Assembly: GCA_937924905.1 (NCBI GenBank)
Contig: CALDUK010000030.1
Span: 1 to 64,000 of the forward strand
Direction: 5' to 3'
DNA from: an uncultured Paracoccaceae bacterium
Lineage (GTDB): Bacteria; Pseudomonadota; Alphaproteobacteria; Rhodobacterales; Rhodobacteraceae
Length of the DNA: 64,000 nucleotides
Positions 53,444 to 61,496 of the stretch are shown piece by piece; the first letter of the stretch is position 1; the number at the start of each line of letters is the position of its first letter. A program made the translations under genes and the position numbers. The notes under the pieces are model-generated. The model was given only the letters and a program-made list of their open reading frames with translations. It did no database searches and was not told the DNA's origin.

Positions 53444-53512
53444 ATGTCCTGTCTTATGCCCAAAATGCAGCCCGTGGCGCGGCTGCGAACGGTCTTTCTG
53501 GTGCAGTTGTGA
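53444..53512 (+). other. 22-codon open frame with strong ribosome binding site before rsfS
   Basis: AAGGAGG (53434-53440) is followed 3 nt later by an ATG opening a 22-codon frame (MSCLMPKMQPVA...) whose TGA overlaps a GTG in the rsfS frame (GTGA). This may be a leader peptide, or the ribosome site may serve an in-frame CTG at 53449 for rsfS. See finding. Confidence 0.35.
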
Positions 53513-53874
53513 CCAAAAGCGCGTCGAAAATTTCGAGCGATAAATTGCTCGATAACATCTTGAAATCGCTGGAAAGCAACAAGGCGGAAGAGATCGTTCA
53601 GATCGAATTGCGCGGCAAAAGCGAGATGGCCGATTGGATGGTCATCGCGTCTGGTCGTTCATCGCGTCAGGTTGCTGCGATTGCCGAGCATCTTGTTGAA
53701 AAGTTGAAGCAGGATCACGGCATTCTGTCGAAGATCGAAGGCAAGGATACCGGCGATTGGGTTCTGATCGACGCGGGCGATATCATTGTCCACGTTTTCC
53801 GGCCCGAAGTCCGCGAATTCTATCAGCTTGAAAAGATGTGGCTGAACCCGGGCGAAGCGTCCGCGTCAAACTAG
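53509..53874 (+). CDS. rsfS: Ribosome silencing factor RsfS
   Basis: A DUF143 protein that binds L14 (uL14) and blocks subunit joining in starvation. Conserved blocks: AEEIVQIELRGKSEMADWMVIASGRSSRQV, read as IELRGKSEMADWMVIASG, then KIEGKDTGDWVLIDAGDIIVHVF and REFYQLEKMW. The start is uncertain: GTG 53509 gives 121 residues (typical size) and overlaps a short upstream frame; CTG 53449 lies 8 nt from AAGGAGG; TTG 53362 gives 170 residues. The next gene, rlmH, follows at once, the standard rsfS-rlmH pair. Confidence 0.88.
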   Translation: MTKSASKISSDKLLDNILKSLESNKAEEIVQIELRGKSEMADWMVIASGRSSRQVAAIAEHLVEKLKQDHGILSKIEGKDTGDWVLIDAGDIIVHVFRPEVREFYQLEKMWLNPGEASASN

Positions 53875-53886
53875 GCGGCCTTTTCG

Positions 53887-54354
53887 GTGAAAATCACCAT
53901 GGCAGCGGTCGGGCGGTTGCGCCCGGGCGCCGAGCTGGACCTTTTTTCAGACTATCAGACCAGGTTTGATCGCACCGGTCGTGCCCTTGGGCTTGGCCCG
54001 CTGGAATTGCGCGAAGTCGAAGCCAAGAAAGGCGGCATGACCGCCGAGGCCGGTTTGCTGCAAAAAGCGGCAGGCGAGGCGTCGGTCAAGGTTGCGCTGG
54101 ACGAACGCGGTAAAGTCATGACCTCGCCCGAGTTTGCGCAGGTGCTGGCGCGTTGGCGGGATGATGGTCGCCCCAGCGTTGCTTTCCTGATCGGTGGCGC
54201 CGATGGTCTGGCCCCCGCGTTACGCCGCGACTGTGACCAGCTTTTGAGTTTTGGAAAAATGGTCTGGCCGCATATGCTGGTGCGCGTCATGCTGGCCGAA
54301 CAATTGTATCGCGCCGCGTCCATTCTGGCGGGCAGCCCGTATCACCGGGTCTGA
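53887..54354 (+). CDS. rlmH: RlmH, 23S rRNA pseudouridine-1915 N3-methyltransferase
   Basis: A 155-residue SPOUT methyltransferase acting on assembled ribosomes at helix 69. The SAM knot motif is FLIGGADGL, and the conserved C-terminus EQLYRAASILAGSPYHR is complete. GTG start at 53887, 12 nt after rsfS. Both genes act on the ribosome, so the pair forms a ribosome-maturation/silencing unit. It converges on pgm. Confidence 0.95.
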   Translation: MKITMAAVGRLRPGAELDLFSDYQTRFDRTGRALGLGPLELREVEAKKGGMTAEAGLLQKAAGEASVKVALDERGKVMTSPEFAQVLARWRDDGRPSVAFLIGGADGLAPALRRDCDQLLSFGKMVWPHMLVRVMLAEQLYRAASILAGSPYHRV

Positions 54355-54390
54355 GCCAGAGACCGGGCGGTTTGTACCGTGCCTGCTTTT

Positions 54391-56022
54391 TCAGGTGGTG
54401 ACATCGGGGCCTTTGCGCCCGGTTGCTGATTTGATCGGCATCAAGGTTTCGGCACTGTCGATGATTGCAGACAGCGCAGTTTCGGGCGTGTCGCCAAAGC
54501 GCGCCGGATCGTCTGTGAACGCTTCAAGATAGACCCGGATCGTCGCGCCTTCGGTGCCGGTGCCCGACAAGCGGAACACCAAACGCGCGCCTGTGTCGAA
54601 CATCACCCTTAACCCTTGGCCTGCCGACCGCGACCCATCCACGGGATCGTCATAGGCAAATTCATCTGCGTCCACGATCTGACCCGCTGACAAGGATTGA
54701 CCGGGCAATGTGGCCAGTTTCGCGCGCAAGCCGTTCATCAGATCGGTTGCCGTGTCGCTGTCGACGGCTTCGTAATCGTGGCGCGAATAGAAATTGCGGC
54801 CAAACGCGCGCCAGTGATCGGCCAGCAACGTGGTTACCGATTGGCCCGTGGTCGCCAGAATATTCAGCCACAACAGGACGGCCCAAAGCCCGTCTTTTTC
54901 GCGCACATGGTTGCTGCCGGTGCCTGCGCTTTCTTCGCCGCAAAGCGTGATGCGCCGGTCGTCGAGGAGATTGCCGAAGAATTTCCACCCGGTCGGAGTT
55001 TCGAAACATGCCATGCCGCGCGCCTTTGCCACGCGGTCAACCGCGCCGCTTGTGGGCATCGAACGGGCCACGCCGACAAGCCCTGCCGCATAGCCGGGCG
55101 TCAGATGTGCGTTTGCCGCCAGCACCGCAAGCGAATCCGACGGGGTCACATAGACGCCCCGACCCAGAATCATATTGCGGTCACCGTCGCCGTCCGAGGC
55201 GGCGGCAAAGTCAGGGGCGTCTGCCCCCATGACCATATCGACCAGCGGCTTGGCCCAGATCGGGTTCGGGTCAGGATGACCGCCGCCAAAGTCCGGCAAC
55301 GGGGTTGCGTTCAGAACCGTGCCTTTGGGCGCGCCCAAGCGACGTTCCAGAATTTCCTTGGCATAGGGCCCCGTGACCGCGTGCATCGCGTCAAAGCGCA
55401 TGTTGTGGCCGGATTGGAACCAGCCGCGAATGGCGTCAAAATCAAACAGCGTTTCCATCAGGGCCGCATAATCTGTGACCGGGTCGACAACTTCGACCAC
55501 CATGTCACCCAGATGTGTTTCACCCAAACGCGCCAGATCGATATCGGGCGTTTGCAGCGTATCATAGCCGGTGATGGTTTGCGTCGCCGCAAAGATACGG
55601 TCGGTCAGGGTTTCGTTGGCCGGGCCGCCGTTGGCCATGTTGAATTTTATGCCGAAGTCTTCGTCTGGCCCGCCAGGATTGTGGCTGGCCGACAGAATGA
55701 TGCCGCCGTCGGTCCCGCGCAGTCGGATCAGGTGCGATGCCGCTGGTGTCGACAAAAGACCGTTTTGGCCGACAATCACGCGGGTCGCTTGGCCTGCGGC
55801 CGCCATGCGCAGGATGATCTGAATGGCGCTGTCGTTGAAGAACCGTCCGTCGCCGCCGACGACAAAGGTTTTGCCCTTTGGCCCGCCGATGCCTTGCCAG
55901 ATCGCTTGAACAAAATTCTCGAGATAGCCCGGCTGCATGAAGACCCGGGTTTTCTTGCGAAGGCCCGAAGTGCCCGGTTTTTGCCCGTCAATCGGGGTTG
56001 ATTTGATTGTCACTGTTTGCAC
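54391..56022 (-). CDS. pgm: Phosphoglucomutase (alpha-D-glucose phosphate-specific)
   Basis: A 543-residue phosphohexomutase interconverting glucose 1- and 6-phosphate for glycogen and surface sugar synthesis (E. coli Pgm has 546). Phosphoserine loop ILSASHNPGGPDEDFG, Mg loop SDGDGDRNMILG, sugar loop CGEESAGTGSNH and the phosphate-binding RLSGTGTEG are present. I choose GTG at 56022 (MQTVTIKS) with AAAGG 8 nt upstream; an ATG 11 codons before adds non-family sequence. Divergent to the aminotransferase gene. Confidence 0.94.
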   Translation of the reverse strand: MQTVTIKSTPIDGQKPGTSGLRKKTRVFMQPGYLENFVQAIWQGIGGPKGKTFVVGGDGRFFNDSAIQIILRMAAAGQATRVIVGQNGLLSTPAASHLIRLRGTDGGIILSASHNPGGPDEDFGIKFNMANGGPANETLTDRIFAATQTITGYDTLQTPDIDLARLGETHLGDMVVEVVDPVTDYAALMETLFDFDAIRGWFQSGHNMRFDAMHAVTGPYAKEILERRLGAPKGTVLNATPLPDFGGGHPDPNPIWAKPLVDMVMGADAPDFAAASDGDGDRNMILGRGVYVTPSDSLAVLAANAHLTPGYAAGLVGVARSMPTSGAVDRVAKARGMACFETPTGWKFFGNLLDDRRITLCGEESAGTGSNHVREKDGLWAVLLWLNILATTGQSVTTLLADHWRAFGRNFYSRHDYEAVDSDTATDLMNGLRAKLATLPGQSLSAGQIVDADEFAYDDPVDGSRSAGQGLRVMFDTGARLVFRLSGTGTEGATIRVYLEAFTDDPARFGDTPETALSAIIDSAETLMPIKSATGRKGPDVTT

Positions 56023-56137
56023 GGCGCGCACCTTTGGTCTTGTTGCCGGGGGCATAGCAGCCTGCCCATTCGACACAAACCCGGGCGAGAAAATTGCCCG
56101 CGATGCACGGCATTCAGGCCACAGCCTGCCCCGGCGT

Positions 56138-56170
56138 CTGGCCATAAGCGGGTGGGCACACTGGCCCTAT
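56138..56170 (+). promoter_or_regulatory. Direct repeats upstream of the aminotransferase gene (MocR/TauR-like sites)
   Basis: CTGGCCATAA (56138-56147) and CTGGCCCTAT (56161-56170) repeat with a 23-bp period on the coding strand, 58 bp before the aminotransferase ATG. They resemble the CTGGACYTAA direct repeats I recall for TauR of Rhodobacter capsulatus and the CTGGAC(C/T)TAT half-sites before the MocR gene at 61440. Placement suits an activator. Confidence 0.55.
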
Positions 56171-56227
56171 GATGAAAGTCCCATTTATTCACTTTGTTGT
56201 ATCGTATTCAGTCAGAGGATTCGCCCC

Positions 56228-57598
56228 ATGGCCACCGCTCCTAACGATATATCGGACGTCATCGAAGCCGACCGCGCCCATATCTGGCATCATCTGATCC
56301 AGCACAAACCGTTCGAGACAGTTGATCCGCGGATCATGGTCGAAGGCAAGGGCATGCGCGTCTGGGATGCCACCGGCAAGGAACATATCGATGCTGTATC
56401 GGGCGGGGTCTGGACGGTGAATGTGGGATATGGCCGCGAACGGATCGCCAATGCGGTGCGCGACCAACTGGTGCAGATGCCCTATTTTGCAGGCTCGGCT
56501 GGGTCGATCCCGGGTGCGAAGTTTGCCGAAAAGCTGATTGCGCGGATGCCGGGGATGGACCGGGTGTATTACTGCAATTCGGGTTCCGAGGCGAATGAGA
56601 AAGCCTTCAAGATGGTGCGCCAGATTGCGCATAAGAAATACGGCGGCAAAAAGCACAAGATCCTGTTCCGCGAGCGCGATTATCACGGCACGACCATTTC
56701 GTGCCTGTCGGCTGGCGGTCAGCCCGAGCGGAACGCGCAATACGGCCCCTATACCCCCGGTTTCGTCGAAGTGCCGCATTGTCTGGAATACCGCGCGCAG
56801 GTCGACACAGAACATTACGGCGAATGGGCCGCGAACCAGATCGAAGAGGTCATCTTGCGCGAAGGCCCCGATACGGTCGGCGCGCTATGCCTGGAACCCG
56901 TAACCGCCGGCGGCGGCGTCATCACACCCCCCAAAGGGTACTGGGAGCGGGTGCAAGAGATCTGCAAAACCTATGACATCCTGCTGCATATCGACGAAGT
57001 GGTCTGCGGCGTCGGGCGGACCGGGACGTGGTTTGGCTATGAACATTACGGCATCAAGCCTGACTTTGTGACCATGGCAAAAGGCGTGGCCAGCGGGTAC
57101 GCCGCGATTGCCTGCATGGTGACCACAGACGACGTCTTTGAACAGTTCAAAGATGCGGACGATCCGATGGGCTATTTCCGCGATATCTCGACCTTTGGCG
57201 GCTGCACGGCCGGGCCTGCGGCGGCGTTGGAAAACCTGGCGATCATTGAGGAAGAAGACCTTTTGGCGAATACCACCGCCATGGGCGCGCGAATGATCGA
57301 CAATCTGAACGGGTTGATGGAAAAGCATCGCGTCGTCGGCGATGTCCGCGGCAAAGGGCTGTTCTGCGGGGCCGAGTTGGTTGCGGACCGCACCACCAAA
57401 GAGCCGGTGGACGAAAAGAAAGTGCAGGCCGTTGTCGCAGATTGCATGGCGCAAGGTGTGGTCATCGGGGCAACAAACCGGTCATTGCCGGGATTGAACA
57501 ACACACTTTGCTTCAGCCCTGCCCTTATTTCGACGGCGGATGACATTGATCAGATCACCAGCGCTGTCGACAAGGCGCTGACGCGCGTGTTTTCCTAG
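56228..57598 (+). CDS. Class III aminotransferase, taurine-pyruvate aminotransferase-like
   Basis: A 456-residue PLP-dependent aminotransferase. Motifs: GSAGSIPGAKF, YYCNSGSEANEKAFKM (PLP phosphate), LHIDEVVCGVGRTGTWFGYEHYGI seen as HIDEVVCGVGRTG, and the Schiff-base Lys in FVTMAKGVASGY. Overall it looks like the omega-amino acid:pyruvate group that includes taurine-pyruvate aminotransferase (Tpa) of Roseobacter relatives; the exact amine is an inference. AGAGGA 8 nt before the ATG at 56228 fixes the start. A TauR-like regulator is encoded 3 kb away and candidate sites lie upstream. Confidence 0.88.
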   Translation: MATAPNDISDVIEADRAHIWHHLIQHKPFETVDPRIMVEGKGMRVWDATGKEHIDAVSGGVWTVNVGYGRERIANAVRDQLVQMPYFAGSAGSIPGAKFAEKLIARMPGMDRVYYCNSGSEANEKAFKMVRQIAHKKYGGKKHKILFRERDYHGTTISCLSAGGQPERNAQYGPYTPGFVEVPHCLEYRAQVDTEHYGEWAANQIEEVILREGPDTVGALCLEPVTAGGGVITPPKGYWERVQEICKTYDILLHIDEVVCGVGRTGTWFGYEHYGIKPDFVTMAKGVASGYAAIACMVTTDDVFEQFKDADDPMGYFRDISTFGGCTAGPAAALENLAIIEEEDLLANTTAMGARMIDNLNGLMEKHRVVGDVRGKGLFCGAELVADRTTKEPVDEKKVQAVVADCMAQGVVIGATNRSLPGLNNTLCFSPALISTADDIDQITSAVDKALTRVFS

Positions 57599-57652
57599 AC
57601 TATGACCAGAACGTGAATGGCGCGGATGGCCATCCTGTGCGACCGTCCCGCC

Positions 57653-58024
57653 ATGCGTAACCTTGCCCTTTTGATTTTGCTGGCCCTGCCAGCGCACGCC
57701 CAGGCCCAGGACGGGGTCCGTTCATCGGACACCGTTCTGACAGCGCCTGAAATGACAGACCTGCTTGCCGGTCAGGTTGTCGAATTTTTCGACGGCTCGA
57801 AGTCGCGATACGAAACCAACGGGCGATATGCCTATACCTATACCGATGATGGGCCGGAATGGACCGGCACCTATCGCGTCGAGAATGACAGCCTTGTCTG
57901 CGTCGATTTCGACAACGGTTCTGAACGCTGCGACCGCTTTGTGCGCGCGGGCGAACGGGTTGTTCTGGTGATCGACGACGGCACCCGGTTTCCAGTTCGG
58001 AACCTGTCTGTTTACACCAATTAA
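57653..58024 (+). CDS. Small secreted protein of unknown function
   Basis: A 123-residue protein: signal peptide MRNLALLILLALPAHAQA, then a domain with VEFFDGSKSRYETNGRY, AYTYTDDGPEWTGTYRV and two cysteines (LVCVDF, ERCDRF) that may form a disulfide. I do not recognise the family; the pattern of a strand-rich mature part with W and G repeats resembles small envelope lipocalin-like proteins. ATG at 57653 chosen for the signal peptide. A hairpin follows. Confidence 0.7.
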   Translation: MRNLALLILLALPAHAQAQDGVRSSDTVLTAPEMTDLLAGQVVEFFDGSKSRYETNGRYAYTYTDDGPEWTGTYRVENDSLVCVDFDNGSERCDRFVRAGERVVLVIDDGTRFPVRNLSVYTN

Positions 58025-58076
58025 CAGGCCAACACCTTGTCCGAATAGGATTCAAGGCGTAATTACAATGTGTTGA

Positions 58077-58093
58077 AAGCCCTGTTCGGGCTT
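58077..58093 (+). terminator. Hairpin downstream of the small secreted protein gene
   Basis: AAGCCC / GGGCTT, 6-bp stem with TGTTC loop, followed by GTTGGG. No T-run, so its strength as a terminator is unclear. Confidence 0.4.
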
Positions 58094-58120
58094 GTTGGGT
58101 AACTTGTTCTGGGGGCTGCT

Positions 58121-58243
58121 ATGAGTGATTTCGTGGCCGCGTTTCTGGTGTTGATCGCAATTGCGACAGCCGGGAACTTTGCAATCGGATCAGATGCGAT
58201 CAACACGCAATGCGTGAACGGTTTTCTTGGCATCTGCTTCTAA
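58121..58243 (+). CDS. Possible 40-residue small membrane or exported peptide
   Basis: ATG at 58121 opens a frame of 40 codons: a hydrophobic N-terminal helix (VAAFLVLIAIATAG), then a polar stretch with two cysteines (TQCVNG and the end GICF). GGGGG lies 4-8 nt upstream. The frame fills the gap between two genes and ends right before the MltB gene's 3' end. It has the shape of small membrane proteins common in bacteria. No family assigned; coding status rests on composition and initiation signal. Confidence 0.45.
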   Translation: MSDFVAAFLVLIAIATAGNFAIGSDAINTQCVNGFLGICF

Positions 58244-58268
58244 GGCGTTCGCCTTGTGTAACCGGGCG

Positions 58269-59444
58269 TCATAGTCCGTTCAAAAGCTCGACCGTCGGCC
58301 ATGCGTCAGCCGGCAAATCCAATCGCGCCTGTTCTTTCTGAATGGCGCGCCGCGTTTTTGCGCCCAAGATCCCGTCAATGCCTCCAACGTCATGGCCCCG
58401 TGCGGCCAATTTTGTTTGCAAAGACTTCATCTGCGCTTCGTCCAGCGCGCCTGACGGCGAGCCGCGCGTATAGACCGGCGCGCCTTCCAGGCGGGACGCG
58501 AAATAGGCAGCGGTCGTGACGTAGATAAAGCTTTGGTTCCATTCGAAAAACACATTGAAATTCGGATAGACTAAAAAGGCGGGGCCCTTGCGGCCTTGTG
58601 GCAGCAGGATTGAGGCCGGAAGCTGCGGAGCTTGGGCCTGACCCGACCGCGCCGTGACCCCCATCGCAAGCCAATCGGCCGCGGGCTTTTGGGTATCAAG
58701 CCCGGTCAACGCCCAGTCAAAGCCGACGGGCATTGTGACTTCTTGCATCCAGGGTTCGCCCGCGCGCCATCCCAACGAGCGCAGCAGATTGGCCCCTGAC
58801 AAAAGCGCATCCGGCGCCGAGGTTTTCAGCCTGACCTTACCGTCGCCATCACCATCGACGCCGTTTCGAATGATATCTTCGGGCAGCATCTGAACCATGC
58901 CAATTTCCCCGGCCCATGCCCCTGTGGTTTTGGCAGGATCAATATCGCCTTTTTCATAAAGCTCGACCGCGGCAAAGACTTGCGGGCGGAAAAGCTGGGG
59001 CCGCCGGCAATCATGTGCCAGCGTCACAAGGGCATTCACAGTGTTGAAATTGCCCTGCACCGCGCCAAAGTCGGTTTCGAACGCCCAGAACGCCAGCAAC
59101 ACACCGCGCGCAACGCCATAATCCCGTTCAACACGGTCAAAGACGCGGTTCCACTTCTGACCGTTGCGCAGCCCCGCATCCAGGCGGCTTTGGCTGATCA
59201 GACGGCGCGAGAAATCGGTGAACGGCATTTGGAAAATACCCTGCGCACGGTCGGCGCGGATGACCTTGGGGTCTTGCCGCACATCCCGGAAGAACCGGCT
59301 GACAGTTTGTTGGTCGAAGCCTTTCGACAAAGCTTCGGCCTTGAGGTCGTCGACAAAAGCATTGAACGCACCACCGCACGTTTGAGCGATGGATACCCCT
59401 GTGGTCGCGATCAGAAACGCGATTGCGGCAGCAGTGATCTTCAT
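58269..59444 (-). CDS. MltB-type lytic murein transglycosylase with peptidoglycan-binding domain
   Basis: A 391-residue exported enzyme cleaving the glycan strand to 1,6-anhydro-muropeptides. Signal peptide MKITAAAIAFLIATTGVSIAQ; catalytic Glu in LAFWAFETDFGAVQGNFN seen as FWAFETDFG; EIGMVQMLPEDI and DGDGDGKV are MltB-family blocks; a PG_binding_1 domain fills residues 335-391 (LQTKLAARGHDVGGIDGILG). The ATG at 59444 replaces a longer frame without signal. Upstream is a CtrA-type box. Confidence 0.92.
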   Translation of the reverse strand: MKITAAAIAFLIATTGVSIAQTCGGAFNAFVDDLKAEALSKGFDQQTVSRFFRDVRQDPKVIRADRAQGIFQMPFTDFSRRLISQSRLDAGLRNGQKWNRVFDRVERDYGVARGVLLAFWAFETDFGAVQGNFNTVNALVTLAHDCRRPQLFRPQVFAAVELYEKGDIDPAKTTGAWAGEIGMVQMLPEDIIRNGVDGDGDGKVRLKTSAPDALLSGANLLRSLGWRAGEPWMQEVTMPVGFDWALTGLDTQKPAADWLAMGVTARSGQAQAPQLPASILLPQGRKGPAFLVYPNFNVFFEWNQSFIYVTTAAYFASRLEGAPVYTRGSPSGALDEAQMKSLQTKLAARGHDVGGIDGILGAKTRRAIQKEQARLDLPADAWPTVELLNGL

Positions 59445-59550
59445 GGTTTGGGCAACCTTTTTAAGCAACCCAAATGCTATCTGATAGACGGCGACAGGCA
59501 AGCGGCCGCTGGCGGGGAACCGCCGACCGTTAACGTTTGGATCATAGATG

Positions 59551-59565
59551 TTAACCACCCGTTAA
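59551..59565. promoter_or_regulatory. CtrA-type box
   Basis: TTAA-CCACCCG-TTAA is an exact TTAA-N7-TTAA, the binding pattern of the alphaproteobacterial cell-cycle regulator CtrA. It lies between the divergent transglycosylase (start 59444) and the receiver gene (59633). A third GTTAAC lies at 59529. Confidence 0.6.
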
Positions 59566-59632
59566 CCATTTTACGCGAACGTCAGCTTATGGGGGCATTC
59601 TTAGGGCTGGTTGAATACCAGAGGGTCTGAAA

Positions 59633-59992
59633 TTGATACTTATCGTTGCATCAAACTGCGAGCTTTCGCGTATTTGGGCGCGTCATTTGAAACGACAGGG
59701 ACAGAGCGTCAAAGTCGTTGATAGTCAGCAAAATGCTGTAGATTTTCTTTGCGAACATGAGCCTGAGGTGCTGGTCCTCGACGTCATGCTCGACAATGGA
59801 AGCGCAATTGCGACAGCCGATTTCGCAAGCTATCGGTGTCCGTCGACGCGGATTGTTTTTGTCACGCGCAGCACCTTCTTTTCTGACGGATCGCTGTTTC
59901 AGCACATTCCGAACACGGCAGCGATTATCCCCGAGCGGGTGAAGCCGACCGATTTGGCTGAAATTGTCGCCTATCACGGGCGCGCGTCTTAA
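59633..59992 (+). CDS. Stand-alone receiver-domain protein
   Basis: A 119-residue CheY-like protein without output domain. The expected phospho-acceptor is Asp50 in VLVLDVML, the Thr is in FVTRSTFF, and a Lys in ERVKPTDL, so phosphorylation is plausible, although the acidic pair after strand 1 is missing (LIVASNCEL). TTG start at 59633, with GAGGG 8 nt upstream. Its stop overlaps the stop of the convergent MocR gene (TTAA). The partner kinase is unknown. Confidence 0.7.
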   Translation: MILIVASNCELSRIWARHLKRQGQSVKVVDSQQNAVDFLCEHEPEVLVLDVMLDNGSAIATADFASYRCPSTRIVFVTRSTFFSDGSLFQHIPNTAAIIPERVKPTDLAEIVAYHGRAS

Positions 59993-61440
59993 CCGATTGC
60001 TTTTGCAATCAGTTGGATGCCGTCCGCGATGCGTTCTTGCGGGATCGAGCTGTAGGCGAGGCGGTAATACTCGGTCGGTTTTTCGGCTTCGGGGAAGAAC
60101 GCTGCGCCCGGTTCGATCAGGACGCCGCACGCACGCAGCGTGACCGCCAATTTTGCGGTATCGACCCCGTCGGGCGCTTTCATCCAGAAGCTGGAGCCGC
60201 CGCTGCCTTTTCCCGCGATGGTCAGGCCCTCGGCCTTGATGGCGGCGGCCATCACCTGGCGGCGGCCTGACAGCGCGCGGGCGGTTCTGCGGATCAGCGC
60301 ATCATAGTGACCGAGCGACATGAAATAAGCCGCCGTGCGTTGGATATGCCCCGGTGGGTGACGCAGGATGGTCGCGCGCAAGGCGCGTGCTTCGCGGATA
60401 AAGGTCTTGGACCCGACGATATAGCCAAGCCGGAGACCCGGGAACAGCGTCTTGGAAAACGAACCGATGTGGATAACGCGGCTTTCCTTGTCCAGGGATT
60501 TGAGCGCAGGTGACGGCGGGCTGACAAAGGACATTTCGAATTCATAGTCGTCTTCGATGATCAGGAAATCGTCCTGCGCCGCTTTTTCCAAAAGCGCGCG
60601 ACGGCGGGCCAGCGGCATGGTGACAGACGTGGGGCAATGGTGGCTTGCCGTGACAAAGACTACATCGGTGCCGGACGGTATAGCGTCCACCGGCAGACCG
60701 CCTTCGTCGACCGCGACGGCCTTCACTTTGGCGCCCGCGCCTTTCAGGATGGAACTTAGCCCGGGATAGCACGGACTTTCCGTCACCACGTTTTTATCAC
60801 CACCCGACAGAACCTGCACCGCCAGCCAAAGCGCGTTCTGCGCGCCCAGCGTCACCAGAATTTCGTCCGGACCAGCCAGAATACCGCGGCGGGGCAGTGA
60901 GTGGCGCGCAATAAATTCGACCAGTCGTGGATCATCGCGTTCGAAATAGTCGGTGGTCATCGCTTCGAAATCACGCCGCCCCAGCGCCTGAAGCGCGCAA
61001 AGCCGCCAGTTCGCATGGTCGAACAGGTTGGCATCCGCCTGACCATAAATGAACGGGTATTTGTATTTCTGCCAGTCGGACGGTTTCCGAAAAAGATCGT
61101 TGGCCGCGTATTCGCCGGAAATAAACTTGCCCCAATCGACCGTATCTGCGGACGCCACGCGGCCCGTTGCCAGCCGGGGTTGCGGCGCGGTTTCCGAGAC
61201 ATAGTAGCCCGAACGCCCTTTTGACGTGATATAGTCGTCAGCTTGCAGTTCGGTGTAGGCCAGCGTCACGGTGATGCGGCTGATCCCCAGATGCTTGGCC
61301 AATCCGCGTGTCGACGGCAGCTTTTCCCCTGACCGCAACCGACCCGAGAGAATGCCTTCGGCCACCAGCGATTGAAGCTGCTGCTGCAGTGTTCCTTCGA
61401 ACGTCGGATCAAGGAAAAAGGTTTCTTCTGAGACTGCCAT
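59989..61440 (-). CDS. MocR-type transcriptional regulator, TauR-like
   Basis: A 483-residue fusion of a GntR winged helix (about 10-75: GEKLPSTRGLAKHLGISRITVTLAYTELQA, seen as LPSTRGLAKHLGISR) with an aminotransferase class I-like domain (PLP Lys in GSFSKTLFPGLRLGY). MocR regulators bind PLP and an amine; TauR of Rhodobacter controls taurine use. The N-terminal FLDPTFEGTLQQQLQ resembles TauR. Start at 61440 (MAVSEETFF); an operator touches it. Aminotransferase 56228 is the likely target. Confidence 0.87.
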   Translation of the reverse strand: MAVSEETFFLDPTFEGTLQQQLQSLVAEGILSGRLRSGEKLPSTRGLAKHLGISRITVTLAYTELQADDYITSKGRSGYYVSETAPQPRLATGRVASADTVDWGKFISGEYAANDLFRKPSDWQKYKYPFIYGQADANLFDHANWRLCALQALGRRDFEAMTTDYFERDDPRLVEFIARHSLPRRGILAGPDEILVTLGAQNALWLAVQVLSGGDKNVVTESPCYPGLSSILKGAGAKVKAVAVDEGGLPVDAIPSGTDVVFVTASHHCPTSVTMPLARRRALLEKAAQDDFLIIEDDYEFEMSFVSPPSPALKSLDKESRVIHIGSFSKTLFPGLRLGYIVGSKTFIREARALRATILRHPPGHIQRTAAYFMSLGHYDALIRRTARALSGRRQVMAAAIKAEGLTIAGKGSGGSSFWMKAPDGVDTAKLAVTLRACGVLIEPGAAFFPEAEKPTEYYRLAYSSIPQERIADGIQLIAKAIG

Positions 61441-61444
61441 CTTT

Positions 61445-61467
61445 CTGGACCTATAGCATAAGTCCAG
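61445..61467 (-). promoter_or_regulatory. Inverted CTGGAC repeat before the MocR gene
   Basis: CTGGAC (61445-61450) and GTCCAG (61462-61467) with an 11-nt spacer; each arm extends to CTGGAC(C/T)TAT. The site is 5 bp from the start codon, so binding should repress. The half-sites match those before the aminotransferase gene at 56138-56170 apart from A/C at one position. Confidence 0.6.
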
Positions 61468-61496
61468 TTTAGCGCTCAACCCCGCATCAACACTCG

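Noticed and set aside
54697-56001. 434-codon plus-strand frame opposite pgm
   Set aside because: Antisense to a complete phosphoglucomutase with all active-site motifs.
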